Positions 15,417 to 24,941 of a DNA stretch of 64,000 bases are shown piece after piece. The DNA comes from Streptomyces spinoverrucosus. Lineage in GTDB: Bacteria > Actinomycetota > Actinomycetes > Streptomycetales > Streptomycetaceae. A model generated the notes under the pieces. The model was given only the letters and a program-made list of their open reading frames with translations. It was not told where the DNA came from and searched no databases. Every line of letters begins with the position of its first letter. The stretch's first letter is position 1. The position numbers and the translations under genes were made by a program. Where the stretch lies: the NCBI RefSeq assembly GCF_006539505.1, contig NZ_BJND01000005.1, positions 186,001-250,000 of the forward strand, given 5' to 3'.

Positions 15417-17468
15417 CTACTCGGTGACGATCGCCGGGTCGCTCACACCCGGACGCCCGTTCTCGACGTGCCCCGCGAAGCGCCGCAGGTACGCCGGGTC
15501 GGGGTCGGACGTGACCGTCAGGTCGTACCAGCGACGGCTCGCCGACAGGTCGACGACGTGCTTCACCGTCGAACCGGGCCGCACCTTCAGGGTCTTCGTC
15601 CGGCCCGTGTAGGCGTTGGCCAGCTTCAGGTGCGCGGTGCCGGAGCCGTTGTTGGTGAAGCTCAGCACGATGTCGTCACCGAAGTGCCGGGCGGTGACCT
15701 CAGGGCCGGTCACCTTGTTCGGGCCATGGAAGACGCGCACAAAGCCGTTGGGGCCGTGCACGGTCAGGTCGTAGGAGCCGTTCGAGTACACCGAGTTCCA
15801 GGTGTCGGAGACGCTCTTCCCGGCCTCGGTGGTGTACTGCCACGGTCCGTCGGTGCGGTTGCCGGAGGTGACCAGGAACGCGGCACCGGCCTTGGCGCCG
15901 GAGGCGAAGGTCAGCGTGAACTTCCCGGCGGCCGCGTCCACCGAGCCGTCCACCAGCGGGGCGTACTTCAGCGGGCGGGCCGGGCGCAGGCCCCGCTCCT
16001 GCTTCGGCATGTCCGGGTCGGCCGGCGGCGTCGGACGGTAGTCGGGGTGACGCTCGCGGTCCGGCGGCTCATAGCCGTCGGTGTCGGGCAGCGCGGCCGG
16101 CTTGGTGTCCTTGCGGGAGAAGTCGAACGCCGAGGTCAGGTCACCGCAGATGGCGCGGCGCCAGGGCGAGATGTTCGGCTCCTCGACGCCGAAGCGGCGC
16201 TCCATGAACTGGAGGATCGAGGTGTGGTCGAGGGTCTCCGAGCAGACGTAGCCGCCCTTGCTCCACGGCGAGACGACCAGCATCGGCACGCGCGGGCCGA
16301 GGCCGTACGGACCGGCCGGGCGGTTGCTGTCGCCCGGGTAGAGGTCCAAGGAGACGTCGACCGTGGACTTGCCCTGCGCGGCGGACTTCGGCGGCAGCGG
16401 CGGCACCACGTGGTCGAAGAAGCCGTCGTTCTCGTCGTAGGTGATGAACAGGGCCGTCTTCGACCAGACCTCGGGGTTGGAGGTGAGGGCGTCCAGGACC
16501 TGCGCGATGTACCAGGCACCGTAGTTCGAGGGCCAGTTGGAGTGCTCGGAGAAGGCCTCGGGGGCGGCGATCCAGGAGATCTGCGGCAGCCGGTCGGCCT
16601 GGACGTCGGCCTTCAGCTTGTCGAAGTAGCCGTCGCCGTTCTTGACGTCGGTGCCGGTGCGGGCCTTGTCGTACCAGGGCTCGCCGGGCTTGGCGTTGCG
16701 GTACTTGTTGAAGTACAGCAGCGAGTTGTCGCCGTAGTTGCCGCGATAGGCGTCGTTGATCCAGCCCCACGAGCCCGCCGCGTCCAGGCCGTCGCCGATG
16801 TCCTGGTAGATCTTCCAGGAGACGCCGGCCTGCTCCAGGCGCTCGGGGTACGTCGTCCAGTCGTAGCCCAGTTCGTCGTTGCCGAGGACCGGGCCGCCGC
16901 CCTTGCCGTCGTTGCCCGTGTAGCCGGACCACATGTAGTAGCGGTTCGGGTCGGTGGAGCCGATGAACGAGCAGTGGTAGGCGTCGCAGACCGTGAAGGC
17001 GTCGGCGAGGGCGTAGTGGAACGGGATGTCCTCGCGGGTCAGGTACGCCATGGTCGTGGTGCCCTTGGCGGGCAGCCACTGGTCGTACTTGCCCCCGTTG
17101 TAGGCCTGCTGCCCGTCGTTCCAGCCGTGCGGCAGGCCCTCCAGGAACTGCATGCCGAGGTCGTCGGCGTCCGGGTGGAAGGGCAGCACTTCCTTGCCGC
17201 CGTCCGCCTGGTGCCAGATCGACTTGCCGTTGTCGAGCGTCACCGGCCGCGGGTCGCCGAAGCCGCGGACGCCGCGCAGCTTGCCGAAGTAGTGGTCGAA
17301 GGAGCGGTTCTCCTGCATCAGGACGACGATGTGCTCGACGTCCTCGATCGTCCCCTTGCGGTGGTTGGCCGGCAGTGCGGCGGCCCGCTCGATGCTGCTC
17401 GCCAGTGCGGTGAAGGCCGTGGTGGCCCCCGCTATCTGGAGGAATCTGCGCCGGTTGACTTCGGGCAT
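15417..17468 (-). CDS. Phosphocholine-specific (non-haemolytic type) phospholipase C, Tat-exported
   Basis: A 683-residue secreted phosphoesterase. The N-terminus MPEVNRRRFLQIAG is a twin-arginine signal. The catalytic domain opens with HIVVLMQENRSFDHYFGKL, the bacterial PLC/acid phosphatase signature, and ends near residue 470. Two beta-sandwich C-terminal domains (DUF756) follow. It would hydrolyse phosphatidylcholine-type lipids outside the cell, giving phosphorylcholine as a phosphate source. I looked upstream for direct GTTCACC-type PHO boxes and saw none, so phosphate control is not supported here. Confidence 0.92.
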   Translation of the reverse strand: MPEVNRRRFLQIAGATTAFTALASSIERAAALPANHRKGTIEDVEHIVVLMQENRSFDHYFGKLRGVRGFGDPRPVTLDNGKSIWHQADGGKEVLPFHPDADDLGMQFLEGLPHGWNDGQQAYNGGKYDQWLPAKGTTTMAYLTREDIPFHYALADAFTVCDAYHCSFIGSTDPNRYYMWSGYTGNDGKGGGPVLGNDELGYDWTTYPERLEQAGVSWKIYQDIGDGLDAAGSWGWINDAYRGNYGDNSLLYFNKYRNAKPGEPWYDKARTGTDVKNGDGYFDKLKADVQADRLPQISWIAAPEAFSEHSNWPSNYGAWYIAQVLDALTSNPEVWSKTALFITYDENDGFFDHVVPPLPPKSAAQGKSTVDVSLDLYPGDSNRPAGPYGLGPRVPMLVVSPWSKGGYVCSETLDHTSILQFMERRFGVEEPNISPWRRAICGDLTSAFDFSRKDTKPAALPDTDGYEPPDRERHPDYRPTPPADPDMPKQERGLRPARPLKYAPLVDGSVDAAAGKFTLTFASGAKAGAAFLVTSGNRTDGPWQYTTEAGKSVSDTWNSVYSNGSYDLTVHGPNGFVRVFHGPNKVTGPEVTARHFGDDIVLSFTNNGSGTAHLKLANAYTGRTKTLKVRPGSTVKHVVDLSASRRWYDLTVTSDPDPAYLRRFAGHVENGRPGVSDPAIVTE

Positions 17469-17688
17469 GAGTGAGGGACCTCTCGTCCTGAGGGAGTTCT
17501 ACCGGCCGGGTGATGACGGAATGCGCGCGAAAGGAGTGTTCCAAGAGCACCAAACGTCAGGGAAGGGTCTGGTGGCGCCGTTGTGAAAGTCGCGAGTACG
17601 GGGGGTGCGCCCCCGGGTCGGTCCGCAGCGCGGGTGGTCTCGCTGACGGCGCGGGCTGGATGGTCAACCGCCTTGCCCGGTATGGGCA

Positions 17689-17717
17689 TTGACCCGGCGG
17701 TCGGGGGGTTCTAGGTT
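17689..17717 (+). promoter_or_regulatory. Candidate sigma-70-type promoter of the ABC importer operon
   Basis: TTGACC (17689-17694) and TAGGTT (17712-17717) are separated by 17 bp and lie 90 bp before the TTG start at 17808. Just upstream GGTCAA (17672-17677) and TTGACC form a spaced inverted pair around TGCCC-ggta-TGGGCA, a possible operator overlapping the -35. The rest of the 339-bp divergent gap 17469-17807 shows no other clear element. Confidence 0.55.
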
Positions 17718-17807
17718 CCGGCTGAGCACCGAATGAGCACCACTGTGCGCCGTACGCACAGCCTGTCGGAACACCGTTGTCCGTGCGTTGCCCGTACAGG
17801 AGGAGCC

Positions 17808-18776
17808 TTGCGTCGTCCCCTCGCCGGTCTCATCACCGGCGTCCTGCTGCTCGTCACGGCGGCCTGTGACTCGTCCGGCAACTCCGCGTCCCCCGGGGGT
17901 TCGGGCTCCGGCGGCACCACCACGGTCAAGGTGGGGCTGATCCCCATCGTCGACGTGGCCCCGCTCTACCTCGGCCAGCGCAAGGGCATCTTCGCCAAGC
18001 ACGGCCTGAAACTGGAGATGAGCCCGGCGCAGGGCGGTGCCGCGATCGTGCCCGGGGTGGTCAGCGGCCAGTTCCAGTTCGGGTTCTCCAACGTGACCTC
18101 CTTGATGATCGCCGAGACCAACAACGTGCCCGTGCAGGCCGTCGTCAACGGCATCGCCTCGACCGGCGTGCAGGGCAAGGACTTCGGCGCCCTCACGGTC
18201 AAGGAGGACAGCGCCGTCAGGACGGCGAAGGACCTGGAGGGCAAGAAGGTCGCCATCAACACCCTGAAGAACATCAACGAGACCGCGGTGCGGGCCTCGG
18301 TGAGCAAGGCGGGCGGCGACCCGGACCAGGTGGAGTTCGTCGAGCTGGCCTTCGACCAGATGCCCGCCGCCCTCGACGGCGGGCGGATCGACGCCGCCAT
18401 GGTGGTCGAGCCCGCGCTCGCCACCGTCAAGAGCCAGGGCGGCCGGGAGATCGCCTCGCCGTTCGTCGACATCGCCCCGGGCCTCACCATCGCGATGTAC
18501 TTCACGTCCACGCGGTACGCGGAGCAGAACCCGGACGTGGTGAAGAAGTTCCGGGACGCCACCGAGGAGTCCCTTGCGTACGCCGACTCCCACCCGGACG
18601 AGGTCCGCGAGATCGTCACCACGTACACCAAGATCTCGCCGGACGTGCTGGAGCAGGTGACCCTGCCGAAGTGGCCCGCCGAGGCAAACCGCGACTCCAT
18701 CATGGACCTGATGAAGCTGGGCTACGAGGACGGCCTGTTCAAGACCTCGCCCAACCTGGAGCAACTGCTGCCGTGA
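17808..18776 (+). CDS. ABC transporter substrate-binding lipoprotein, NitT/TauT (NMT1/ThiY-like) family
   Basis: A 322-residue lipoprotein. The signal peptide ends in the lipobox VTAAC (Cys20), followed by a Ser/Gly-rich tether and an NMT1-type binding domain (VGLIPIVDVAPLYLGQRKGIF, later GVVSGQFQFGFSN). Family ligands include nitrate, sulfonates, taurine and thiamine precursors; nothing in the neighbours fixes the ligand. The TTG at 17808 is chosen because AGGAGGAG lies just upstream and the signal peptide starts there; a longer frame to 17733 has no ribosome site. Confidence 0.87.
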   Translation: MRRPLAGLITGVLLLVTAACDSSGNSASPGGSGSGGTTTVKVGLIPIVDVAPLYLGQRKGIFAKHGLKLEMSPAQGGAAIVPGVVSGQFQFGFSNVTSLMIAETNNVPVQAVVNGIASTGVQGKDFGALTVKEDSAVRTAKDLEGKKVAINTLKNINETAVRASVSKAGGDPDQVEFVELAFDQMPAALDGGRIDAAMVVEPALATVKSQGGREIASPFVDIAPGLTIAMYFTSTRYAEQNPDVVKKFRDATEESLAYADSHPDEVREIVTTYTKISPDVLEQVTLPKWPAEANRDSIMDLMKLGYEDGLFKTSPNLEQLLP

Positions 18777-19546
18777 AGGGCGTGAACGCCGCACTCGGCG
18801 CGGCCGGGCTCGCCGCCTTCCTCGCCCTGGGCGAGGCGGTGCCGCGCCTCGGCCTGGTCGACGACGCCTACTTCCCGCCCACCAGCCGCATCGCCGACGC
18901 CCTCGGCGCGGAACTCGCTCAGGCCGCCTTCTGGACCGCCCTCGGCGACACCCTCACCGGCTGGGCGCTCGGCCTCGCGATCGCGGTGAGCGCCGGAATC
19001 CTGGCCGGGGTGGTGATCTCGATCGTGCCGTATCTCCGCGAGGCGACGGCCTCGACGATCGAGTTCCTGCGCCCGATCCCGTCCGTCGCCCTGATCCCGC
19101 TCGCCGTCCTGCTCTACGGCACGGAACTCCGCTCGGTCCTCCTCCTCGTCGTCTACGCCGCCTTCTGGCAGGTACTGATCCAGGTCCTGTACGGCGTCCA
19201 GGACGTCGACCCCGTCGCCGACGAGACGGCACGGTCGTACGGCCTCGGCACCTGGGCCCGCGTCCGGCACGTGCTGTGGCCGAGCGCACTGCCGTACGTC
19301 ATGACCGGCGTACGCCTTGCCGCGGCCGTCGCGCTGATCCTCGCCGTCACCGCCGAACTCGTCATCGGCGCCCCGGGGCTGGGCGCGCGCATCGCGATCG
19401 CCCAGACTTCGCAGGCCGTGCCCGAGATGTACGCGCTGATCGTGGTCACCGGTCTGCTCGGGCTGCTGATCAACGTGGGCGCGCGGACGATCGAGCGACG
19501 GGCGCTGTCCTGGCACCAGTCGGTGCGCGGGGAGGTGGCGGTGTGA
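18773..19546 (+). CDS. ABC transporter permease (NitT/TauT family)
   Basis: A 257-residue BPD_transp_1 permease with six membrane segments. The ATPase-contact loop reads DETARSYGLGTWARVRHVLWP. The GTG start overlaps the binding-protein stop by 4 bp (GTGA), and the end overlaps the second permease in the same way. Together the two permeases would form a heterodimeric channel; many NitT/TauT systems use a single permease gene. Confidence 0.88.
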   Translation: MKGVNAALGAAGLAAFLALGEAVPRLGLVDDAYFPPTSRIADALGAELAQAAFWTALGDTLTGWALGLAIAVSAGILAGVVISIVPYLREATASTIEFLRPIPSVALIPLAVLLYGTELRSVLLLVVYAAFWQVLIQVLYGVQDVDPVADETARSYGLGTWARVRHVLWPSALPYVMTGVRLAAAVALILAVTAELVIGAPGLGARIAIAQTSQAVPEMYALIVVTGLLGLLINVGARTIERRALSWHQSVRGEVAV

Positions 19547-20322
19547 GCCGTGTCCTGCTGCGGCTGGTCCTGCTGCTCGCCCTGCCCGCCGTCCTCGTCA
19601 CGGTGTGGTGGCTGGCCTCGGCCGGGAGTACGAACGTGTACTGGCCGCCGCTGCGCACGATCCTTCAGGCGTTCCCGGACGTGTGGACCGCCGACCGCCT
19701 GCGCTCCGACGTACTGCCCAGCCTGCTGCGGCTGGCTGGCGGTTACGCCATGGCGGCCGTGGTCGGCGTGGCGCTCGGCACGCTGATCGGTTCGTCCCCG
19801 CGGGTGCGGGCGGTGTGCGAGCCGGTCCTGGAGTTTCTGCGGGCGGTGCCGCCGCCCGTGCTCGTGCCGGTGATCATGCTGTTCGCGGGCATCGGCGACA
19901 CCATGAAGGTCGCGGTCATCGCGAGCGGCTGTGTCTGGCCGGTGCTGCTCAACACGGTGGAGGGCGTGCGGGCGGTGGACGCGGTGATGGCGGAGACGGC
20001 CCGCTCGTACGGCATCACCGGTGTCGCCCGGCTGCGGCACGTGGTGCTGCGCTCGGCGAGCCCGCAGATCTTCGCGGGACTGCGGCAGGCGCTGTCCATC
20101 GGGATCATCCTGATGGTGATCAGCGAGATGTTCGCCGCCAGCAACGGGCTCGGCTTCACCATCGTGCAGTTCCAGCGCGGCTTCGCGATCCCCGACATGT
20201 GGACCGGGATCCTGCTGCTCGGGCTGCTCGGCTTTGTGCTCTCCGTGGTGTTCCGGCTGGTCGAGCGGCGGGCGCTCGGCTGGTACCACGGGCTGCGCGC
20301 ATCCACCCGGCGGTCCCGGTGA
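19543..20322 (+). CDS. ABC transporter permease (NitT/TauT family), second subunit
   Basis: A 259-residue permease related to the preceding one. Its coupling loop is AETARSYGITGVARLRHVVL, and PPPVLVPVIMLFAGIGDTMK is the conserved region around helix 3. The GTG start at 19543 overlaps the upstream stop (GTGA). A GTG at 20319 overlapping its own stop is a possible alternative start of the ATPase gene. Confidence 0.88.
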   Translation: MSRVLLRLVLLLALPAVLVTVWWLASAGSTNVYWPPLRTILQAFPDVWTADRLRSDVLPSLLRLAGGYAMAAVVGVALGTLIGSSPRVRAVCEPVLEFLRAVPPPVLVPVIMLFAGIGDTMKVAVIASGCVWPVLLNTVEGVRAVDAVMAETARSYGITGVARLRHVVLRSASPQIFAGLRQALSIGIILMVISEMFAASNGLGFTIVQFQRGFAIPDMWTGILLLGLLGFVLSVVFRLVERRALGWYHGLRASTRRSR

Positions 20323-20342
20323 CGTATCCGAAAGGGCGGGCC

Positions 20343-21146
20343 ATGCTCGACGTACGCGGCCTGAAGAAGGTGTACGAGGGGTCCGGTCGGCGGACGGAGG
20401 CGGTGCGCGACCTCACCTTCACCGTCGAGGCCAGGGAACTGGTCTGCCTGGTCGGCCCGTCCGGCTGCGGCAAGACGACCCTACTGAAGTGCGTCGGCGG
20501 GCTGCTCAGGCCGACGGCCGGTGAGGTGCGGCTGGCGGGGCGGGCGGTGAGCGGGCCGCCGCCCGGGATGGCGTTCGTGTTCCAGGAGTACGGGCGGAGC
20601 CTGTTCCCCTGGATGCGGGTCGGTGACAACGTCGAACTGCCCCTGAAACAGAAGGGCTTGAGCAAGCAGCACCGTCGCGCCCTGGTCGCGGACGCGCTCG
20701 ACGCGGTCGGGCTCACGGACGCGGCCGGGGCGTACCCCTGGCAGCTGTCCGGCGGCATGCAGCAGCGGGTGGCCATCGCCCGGGCGCTGGCCTACGAGCC
20801 GGACGTGCTGCTGATGGACGAGCCGTTCGCCGCGGTGGACGCGCAGACCCGCGCCGACCTGGAGGATCTGGTACGGCGGCTGTGGCGGGAGCGCGCGATG
20901 ACGATCCTGTTCGTCACCCACGACATCGACGAGGCCGTGTACCTCGGCCAACGGGTGATCGTCCTGTCCGCCTCCCCCACCGTCGTACAGGACCAGCTGA
21001 AGGTCGACTTGCCGGACGCCCGCGACCAGGTGCACACACGGGTGTCCCCGCGCTTCGCCGACCTGCGCACCCAGGTGTACGAGCAGATCCAGGCGGCGAA
21101 GCGCGGGGAGACCGTACTCAAGACAGATACGCCTCCACTTCACTGA
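20343..21146 (+). CDS. ABC transporter ATP-binding protein (SsuB/TauB-like)
   Basis: A 267-residue ATPase with all motifs: Walker A GPSGCGKTT (about residues 39-47), Q-loop FQEYGRSLFPW, signature LSGGMQQR, Walker B VLLMDEPF and switch histidine in FVTHDIDEA. It energises the importer encoded by the three genes upstream. ATG at 20343 follows GAAAGGGCGGG; a GTG at 20319 would couple it to the permease by 4 bp and add eight residues. Its last 29 bp overlap the end of the convergent glucanase gene. Confidence 0.9.
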   Translation: MLDVRGLKKVYEGSGRRTEAVRDLTFTVEARELVCLVGPSGCGKTTLLKCVGGLLRPTAGEVRLAGRAVSGPPPGMAFVFQEYGRSLFPWMRVGDNVELPLKQKGLSKQHRRALVADALDAVGLTDAAGAYPWQLSGGMQQRVAIARALAYEPDVLLMDEPFAAVDAQTRADLEDLVRRLWRERAMTILFVTHDIDEAVYLGQRVIVLSASPTVVQDQLKVDLPDARDQVHTRVSPRFADLRTQVYEQIQAAKRGETVLKTDTPPLH

Positions 21147-23283
21147 ACTGGCCCGCCGGCCAGCCGGTGTTGGCGGTCACGTGCAGCCGCAGATAGCGCA
21201 GGTTCGTGCCGTCCGGCAGGGAGACGGTGACCGTGTTGCCGGTCGCCGGGTCGAAGCGGTGGCCTTGCGAGCCGACCACCGTGGAGTACGACGAGCCGTC
21301 GGTGCTGCCCTGCACGGAGAACGTCTGGGTGCGGGCGCCCCAGGCCGAGGAAGGCGGCAGCTTGAGGACGAGTCGGCGGACGGCCTGCGTGGAGCCGAGG
21401 TCGACCGTCAGCGACTGCGGGAAGGCGTGGTTCGCCGACTCCCAGTAGCTGTTCGCGTCGCCGTCGACCGCCTTGCCGGGCGTGTACACGTCCTGGTGGC
21501 CGGTCGCGGTGACCGGGCGGCCCTTGGCGAGGTTGCGGGTGGGGTCGGGGTCCGGGTTGCCCTGGTCGGGCTGGGGCCAGGTGGAGCAGTCCGACCAGGT
21601 GCTGCTCCAGCCGGAGTTGCCGCCGCCGTCGGTGAGGGTGAAGGTGCCGGAGCCGCTCGGGTAGGGGCAGTTGTAGATACCGGCCGCGCCGACTTGGGTG
21701 GCGGTGACGTTGCGGAAGGTGGCGGCGCCCTGGGTCTCGGCCTGGACGACGACCGTGCCGGTGTTGTGCACGGTGGCGCCGTCGACGGTGATGTTCTTCG
21801 CCGCGTAGCCGCGCCCGCTGCCCGAGACGAACTCGAAGGCGCTGTACGGGCTGTCGGTGATCGTCGTGTCGGTGATACGGACGTTCGCCTCGATGGCGCT
21901 GTCGTACGAGTCGACGCGCAGCGCGCCCATCGGATGGTTCCAGTTGGGGTTCATCGCGCCGGTGCGGACGAGCGTGTTGCCGTCGACCGCGATGGTGCCG
22001 GCCAGCGGGTGGAAGGGGTCGAGGAACTTCTGGTTGGAGATCGCGATGCCGCTGCCGAGGGCGTTGGTGTCCGAGATCAGGTTGTTCTTCACGCTGATGT
22101 CGGTGCCGCCGTAGATCGCGATGCCGTTGGCGAGGTTCGGCTGGGTGATGGTGTTGTTCTCGAAGCTGCTGTTGGTGTCGGGCGAGTACAACGACCACAT
22201 GGCGAGCGCGTCGTCGCCCTGGTTGCGCAGGAAGTTGTTGCGGACGGTGACCCCGCGCGCGTTGCCGTTGAGGTTGAGGCCGTCGGCGGTCATGTCGAGG
22301 AAGCGGTTGTTCTCGACGACCAGGTTGTCGTTGTTGCCCATCAGCCACAGGCCGACCTTGAGGTGCTGCAGCCACATCCCCGAGACGGAACTCCCCGGGC
22401 CGAGCGACCCGTTGACGAAGTTGTCCGGGTTGGAGTCGACGCGCTCCGTCACCTCACCGATGACCGCGAAGTTCTTGATGTGCACGTTGCCGGAGCTGCT
22501 CGACTGGTCGATGAAGCGGGAGGTGCGCACCACCGAGTGCCAGTGACCGGCGCCCTGGAGGGTGACGTTCTGTACGCCGTTCAGGGACGACGTCAGCCGG
22601 TACTCGCCCGGCGGGATCCACACGACCCCGCCCTGTGCGGCGGCGATGGCGTTGCGGAAGGCCTGGGTGGAGTCGCCCTCGCCGGTCGGGTCGGCGCCGT
22701 GCGATACGACGGACACCGACCCGGCGGGCTGCGCGGCGGGCCCGTCCGCCTGCTCGAAGTCGGCGACGTCGACGGTGACCTGTGTGCCGGTCGCCTCGAC
22801 GGCCACCTTGTCGCCCGCCTGCACGTTCTGGCCGAGCAACAGCCGGGCGTTGTCGTAGAAGTGGTGGGTCTTGGCGCCGGGGATCCAGGGGGTGTCGACG
22901 TACGAGTACTTGGAGGTGACGGCGATGGTCTTCGCGAGCCGGGTGCCGTTGACGTAGACGTTCAGTGTGCCGGACTGGCCGTCGGGGACGCTGTAGGCGA
23001 CGTTCACGGCGTTGGCCGCACGGGGCACGGTGAACTCGACGCGCTGGCCCGCGTCGAGGCGTACCGCCTGGCGGCCGGAGGCCTCGGAGGCGAGGGTGCC
23101 CTGGGTGTAGTCGGGGCCGATCTTCGCGCCGGTGGTGGTGGCGGACTCGGCCTCGACGGAGGTGAACGGCAGGGTGGCGCCCGCGGCGGCGTGGGCGGTG
23201 GGTGCGCCGAGGGCGACGAGCATGCCGGCGGCCAGGGCGACGGTCGTCGCGATGGCCGGTGATCTCAGGGTGTGCCTGTGCAT
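21118..23283 (-). CDS. Secreted right-handed beta-helix glycoside hydrolase, GH87-like alpha-1,3-glucanase/mycodextranase
   Basis: A 721-residue exported enzyme. The signal peptide covers residues 1-32 (cleavage near TAHA-AAG). A CBM35-like domain follows (about 40-180: VEAESATTTGAKIG onward), then a parallel beta-helix (about 190-560) and a C-terminal F5/8-type discoidin domain (about 585-721, NLAKGRPVTATG onward). The helix carries DMTADGLNLNGNARG and NQGDDALAMWS, which match the acidic catalytic cluster I associate with GH87; a GH28 or pectate lyase fold is the alternative. It is the last gene of the sugar operon behind the GH13 enzyme. Its stop lies inside the convergent ATPase gene. Confidence 0.72.
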   Translation of the reverse strand: MHRHTLRSPAIATTVALAAGMLVALGAPTAHAAAGATLPFTSVEAESATTTGAKIGPDYTQGTLASEASGRQAVRLDAGQRVEFTVPRAANAVNVAYSVPDGQSGTLNVYVNGTRLAKTIAVTSKYSYVDTPWIPGAKTHHFYDNARLLLGQNVQAGDKVAVEATGTQVTVDVADFEQADGPAAQPAGSVSVVSHGADPTGEGDSTQAFRNAIAAAQGGVVWIPPGEYRLTSSLNGVQNVTLQGAGHWHSVVRTSRFIDQSSSSGNVHIKNFAVIGEVTERVDSNPDNFVNGSLGPGSSVSGMWLQHLKVGLWLMGNNDNLVVENNRFLDMTADGLNLNGNARGVTVRNNFLRNQGDDALAMWSLYSPDTNSSFENNTITQPNLANGIAIYGGTDISVKNNLISDTNALGSGIAISNQKFLDPFHPLAGTIAVDGNTLVRTGAMNPNWNHPMGALRVDSYDSAIEANVRITDTTITDSPYSAFEFVSGSGRGYAAKNITVDGATVHNTGTVVVQAETQGAATFRNVTATQVGAAGIYNCPYPSGSGTFTLTDGGGNSGWSSTWSDCSTWPQPDQGNPDPDPTRNLAKGRPVTATGHQDVYTPGKAVDGDANSYWESANHAFPQSLTVDLGSTQAVRRLVLKLPPSSAWGARTQTFSVQGSTDGSSYSTVVGSQGHRFDPATGNTVTVSLPDGTNLRYLRLHVTANTGWPAGQFSEVEAYLS

Positions 23284-23331
23284 GTGCTGATCCCTTCTCG
23301 GTGGGGGTTTCGGGGATAGCGCCTCGCGGTG

Positions 23332-24906
23332 TCAGGCGCGCAGCCACACCGCGGTGTCCTTCGGCAGTCGGCCCCGGTCGTCCAGCGGGCCGCTGCCGAG
23401 CAGGAGTTCTGTGTGCGCGGGCAGGTCCCCGGGGGTGTCGGCGAGGTTCACCAGGCACATCACGCCGTCCGCGCGGGTGAAGGCGAGGACGCCGTCCGGG
23501 GCGGGCAGCCAGGCCAGGGGGCCGTCGCCGAAGACGGGGCGGATGCGGATCGCTTGGCGGTAGAGGGTGAGCATCGAGGCGGGGTCCTGGGCCTGGCGGT
23601 CGGCGGCGTACGACGGCCAGTCCGCGGGCTGGGGCAGCCAGGGTTCTCCGCCGAAACCGGCGTGCGGTGCCTCGGCGACCCACGGCAGCGGCACCCGGCA
23701 GCCGTCCCGACCCGGGTCGGTGCCGCCGGAGCGGAAGTGCATCGGGTCCTCGATGCTGTCGCGCGGGATGTCGGCCTCGGGCAGGCCCAGTTCCTCGCCC
23801 TGGTAGACGTAGACAGCGCCGGGCAGCGCCAGCGAGAGCAGGGCGGCGGCGCGGGCGCGGCGGGTGCCGAGGGACAGGTCGGTGGGGGTGCCGAAGGCCT
23901 TGGTGGCGAAGTCGAAGGCGGTGTCCTCGCGGCCGTAGCGGGTGACCGTGCGGGTGACGTCGTGGTTGCACAGCACCCAGGTGGCGGGCGCGCCGACCGG
24001 CGCGTGCTCGGCGAGCGTCTCGTCGATCGACGTGCGGAGGCGGTCGGCGTCCCAGGGGCAGGTCATGAAGGAGAAGTTGAAGGCGGTGTGGAGTTCGTCG
24101 GGGCGCAGATAGCGGGCGAAGCGTTCGGTGTCGGGGAGCCAGACCTCGCCGACGAAGATGCCGTCGTACTCGTCGGCGATCCGCCGCCAGGAGCGGTAGA
24201 CGTCGTGGAGTTCGTCGCGGTCGACGTACGGGTGCCGGTCGCGGCCCTCGACGAAGTTCGGCAGCCGGGGGTCCTTGACGAGGAGGGCGGCGGAGTCGAT
24301 ACGGACGCCGGCGACCCCGCGCTCGAACCAGAAGCGCAGGATGTCCTCATGTTCCTGGCGGACGGCCGGGTGGGACCAGTTGAGGTCGGGCTGTTCGGGG
24401 GCGAAGAGGTGGAGGTACCAGTCGCCGTCGGGCAGCCGGGTCCAGGCGGGTCCGCCGAACTGGGAGCGCCAGTCATTGGGCGCCAGGTCGCCCCGGCCTG
24501 CACGGAAGTGGAACAGCTCCCGCTCGGAGCCGCCCCTGAGGGCCGCCCGGAACCACGGGTGCTGGTCCGAGACATGGTTGGGCACGATGTCGACGAGGGT
24601 GCGGATGCCGTACGAGCGGGCCTCGGCGATCAACTTCTCCGCCTCCGCGAGGGTGCCGAAGGCGGGGTCGATGGCGCGATAGTCGGCGACGTCGTAGCCG
24701 CCGTCCTTGAGCGGTGACAGATACCAGGGCGTGAACCACAGGGCGTCCACGCCGAGTTCGGCGAGGTACGGCAGCCGGGCGCGGACGCCCGCGAGGTCGC
24801 CGGTGCCGTCGCCGTCGCCGTCCGCGAAGCTGCGGACGTACACCTGGTAGATGACGGCCGTCCGCCACCAGTCGGTCTGCGGGAGGGCATGGGTGGGTTG
24901 TCCCAC
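23332..24906 (-). CDS. GH13 alpha-glucosidase (oligo-1,6-glucosidase/trehalose-synthase-like branch)
   Basis: A 524-residue cytoplasmic GH13 enzyme. The N-terminus WWRTAVIYQVYVRSFADGDGDG is the family hallmark. VDIVPNHVSD is region I, GVRIDSAALL holds the nucleophile aspartate (about residue 202), FVGEVWLPD the acid/base glutamate (about 250) and CNHDVTR the transition-state aspartate. It would split imported alpha-gluco-oligosaccharides to glucose. The GTG at 24906 is chosen because GAAAGGCAGG precedes it at good spacing and no ATG in frame precedes the conserved start. It follows the permease gene by 35 bp. Confidence 0.9.
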   Translation of the reverse strand: MGQPTHALPQTDWWRTAVIYQVYVRSFADGDGDGTGDLAGVRARLPYLAELGVDALWFTPWYLSPLKDGGYDVADYRAIDPAFGTLAEAEKLIAEARSYGIRTLVDIVPNHVSDQHPWFRAALRGGSERELFHFRAGRGDLAPNDWRSQFGGPAWTRLPDGDWYLHLFAPEQPDLNWSHPAVRQEHEDILRFWFERGVAGVRIDSAALLVKDPRLPNFVEGRDRHPYVDRDELHDVYRSWRRIADEYDGIFVGEVWLPDTERFARYLRPDELHTAFNFSFMTCPWDADRLRTSIDETLAEHAPVGAPATWVLCNHDVTRTVTRYGREDTAFDFATKAFGTPTDLSLGTRRARAAALLSLALPGAVYVYQGEELGLPEADIPRDSIEDPMHFRSGGTDPGRDGCRVPLPWVAEAPHAGFGGEPWLPQPADWPSYAADRQAQDPASMLTLYRQAIRIRPVFGDGPLAWLPAPDGVLAFTRADGVMCLVNLADTPGDLPAHTELLLGSGPLDDRGRLPKDTAVWLRA

Positions 24907-24941
24907 GGTGCCTGCCTTTCGTATGTCGGTGAGGGGCGGTG

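Noticed and set aside
15468..17474. Long plus-strand frame opposite the phospholipase C gene
   Set aside because: It shows Val/Gly/Arg repetition typical of GC-rich antisense frames, and the opposite strand encodes a full Tat-exported phospholipase C.
17469..17807. PHO boxes before the phospholipase C gene
   Set aside because: I looked for tandem GTTCACC-type repeats on both strands of the spacer and found none.
21181..23262. Plus-strand frame of about 690 codons opposite the GH87-like gene
   Set aside because: Composition is Val/Asp/Gly/Arg-rich without a fold; the minus strand has a signal peptide and three domains.
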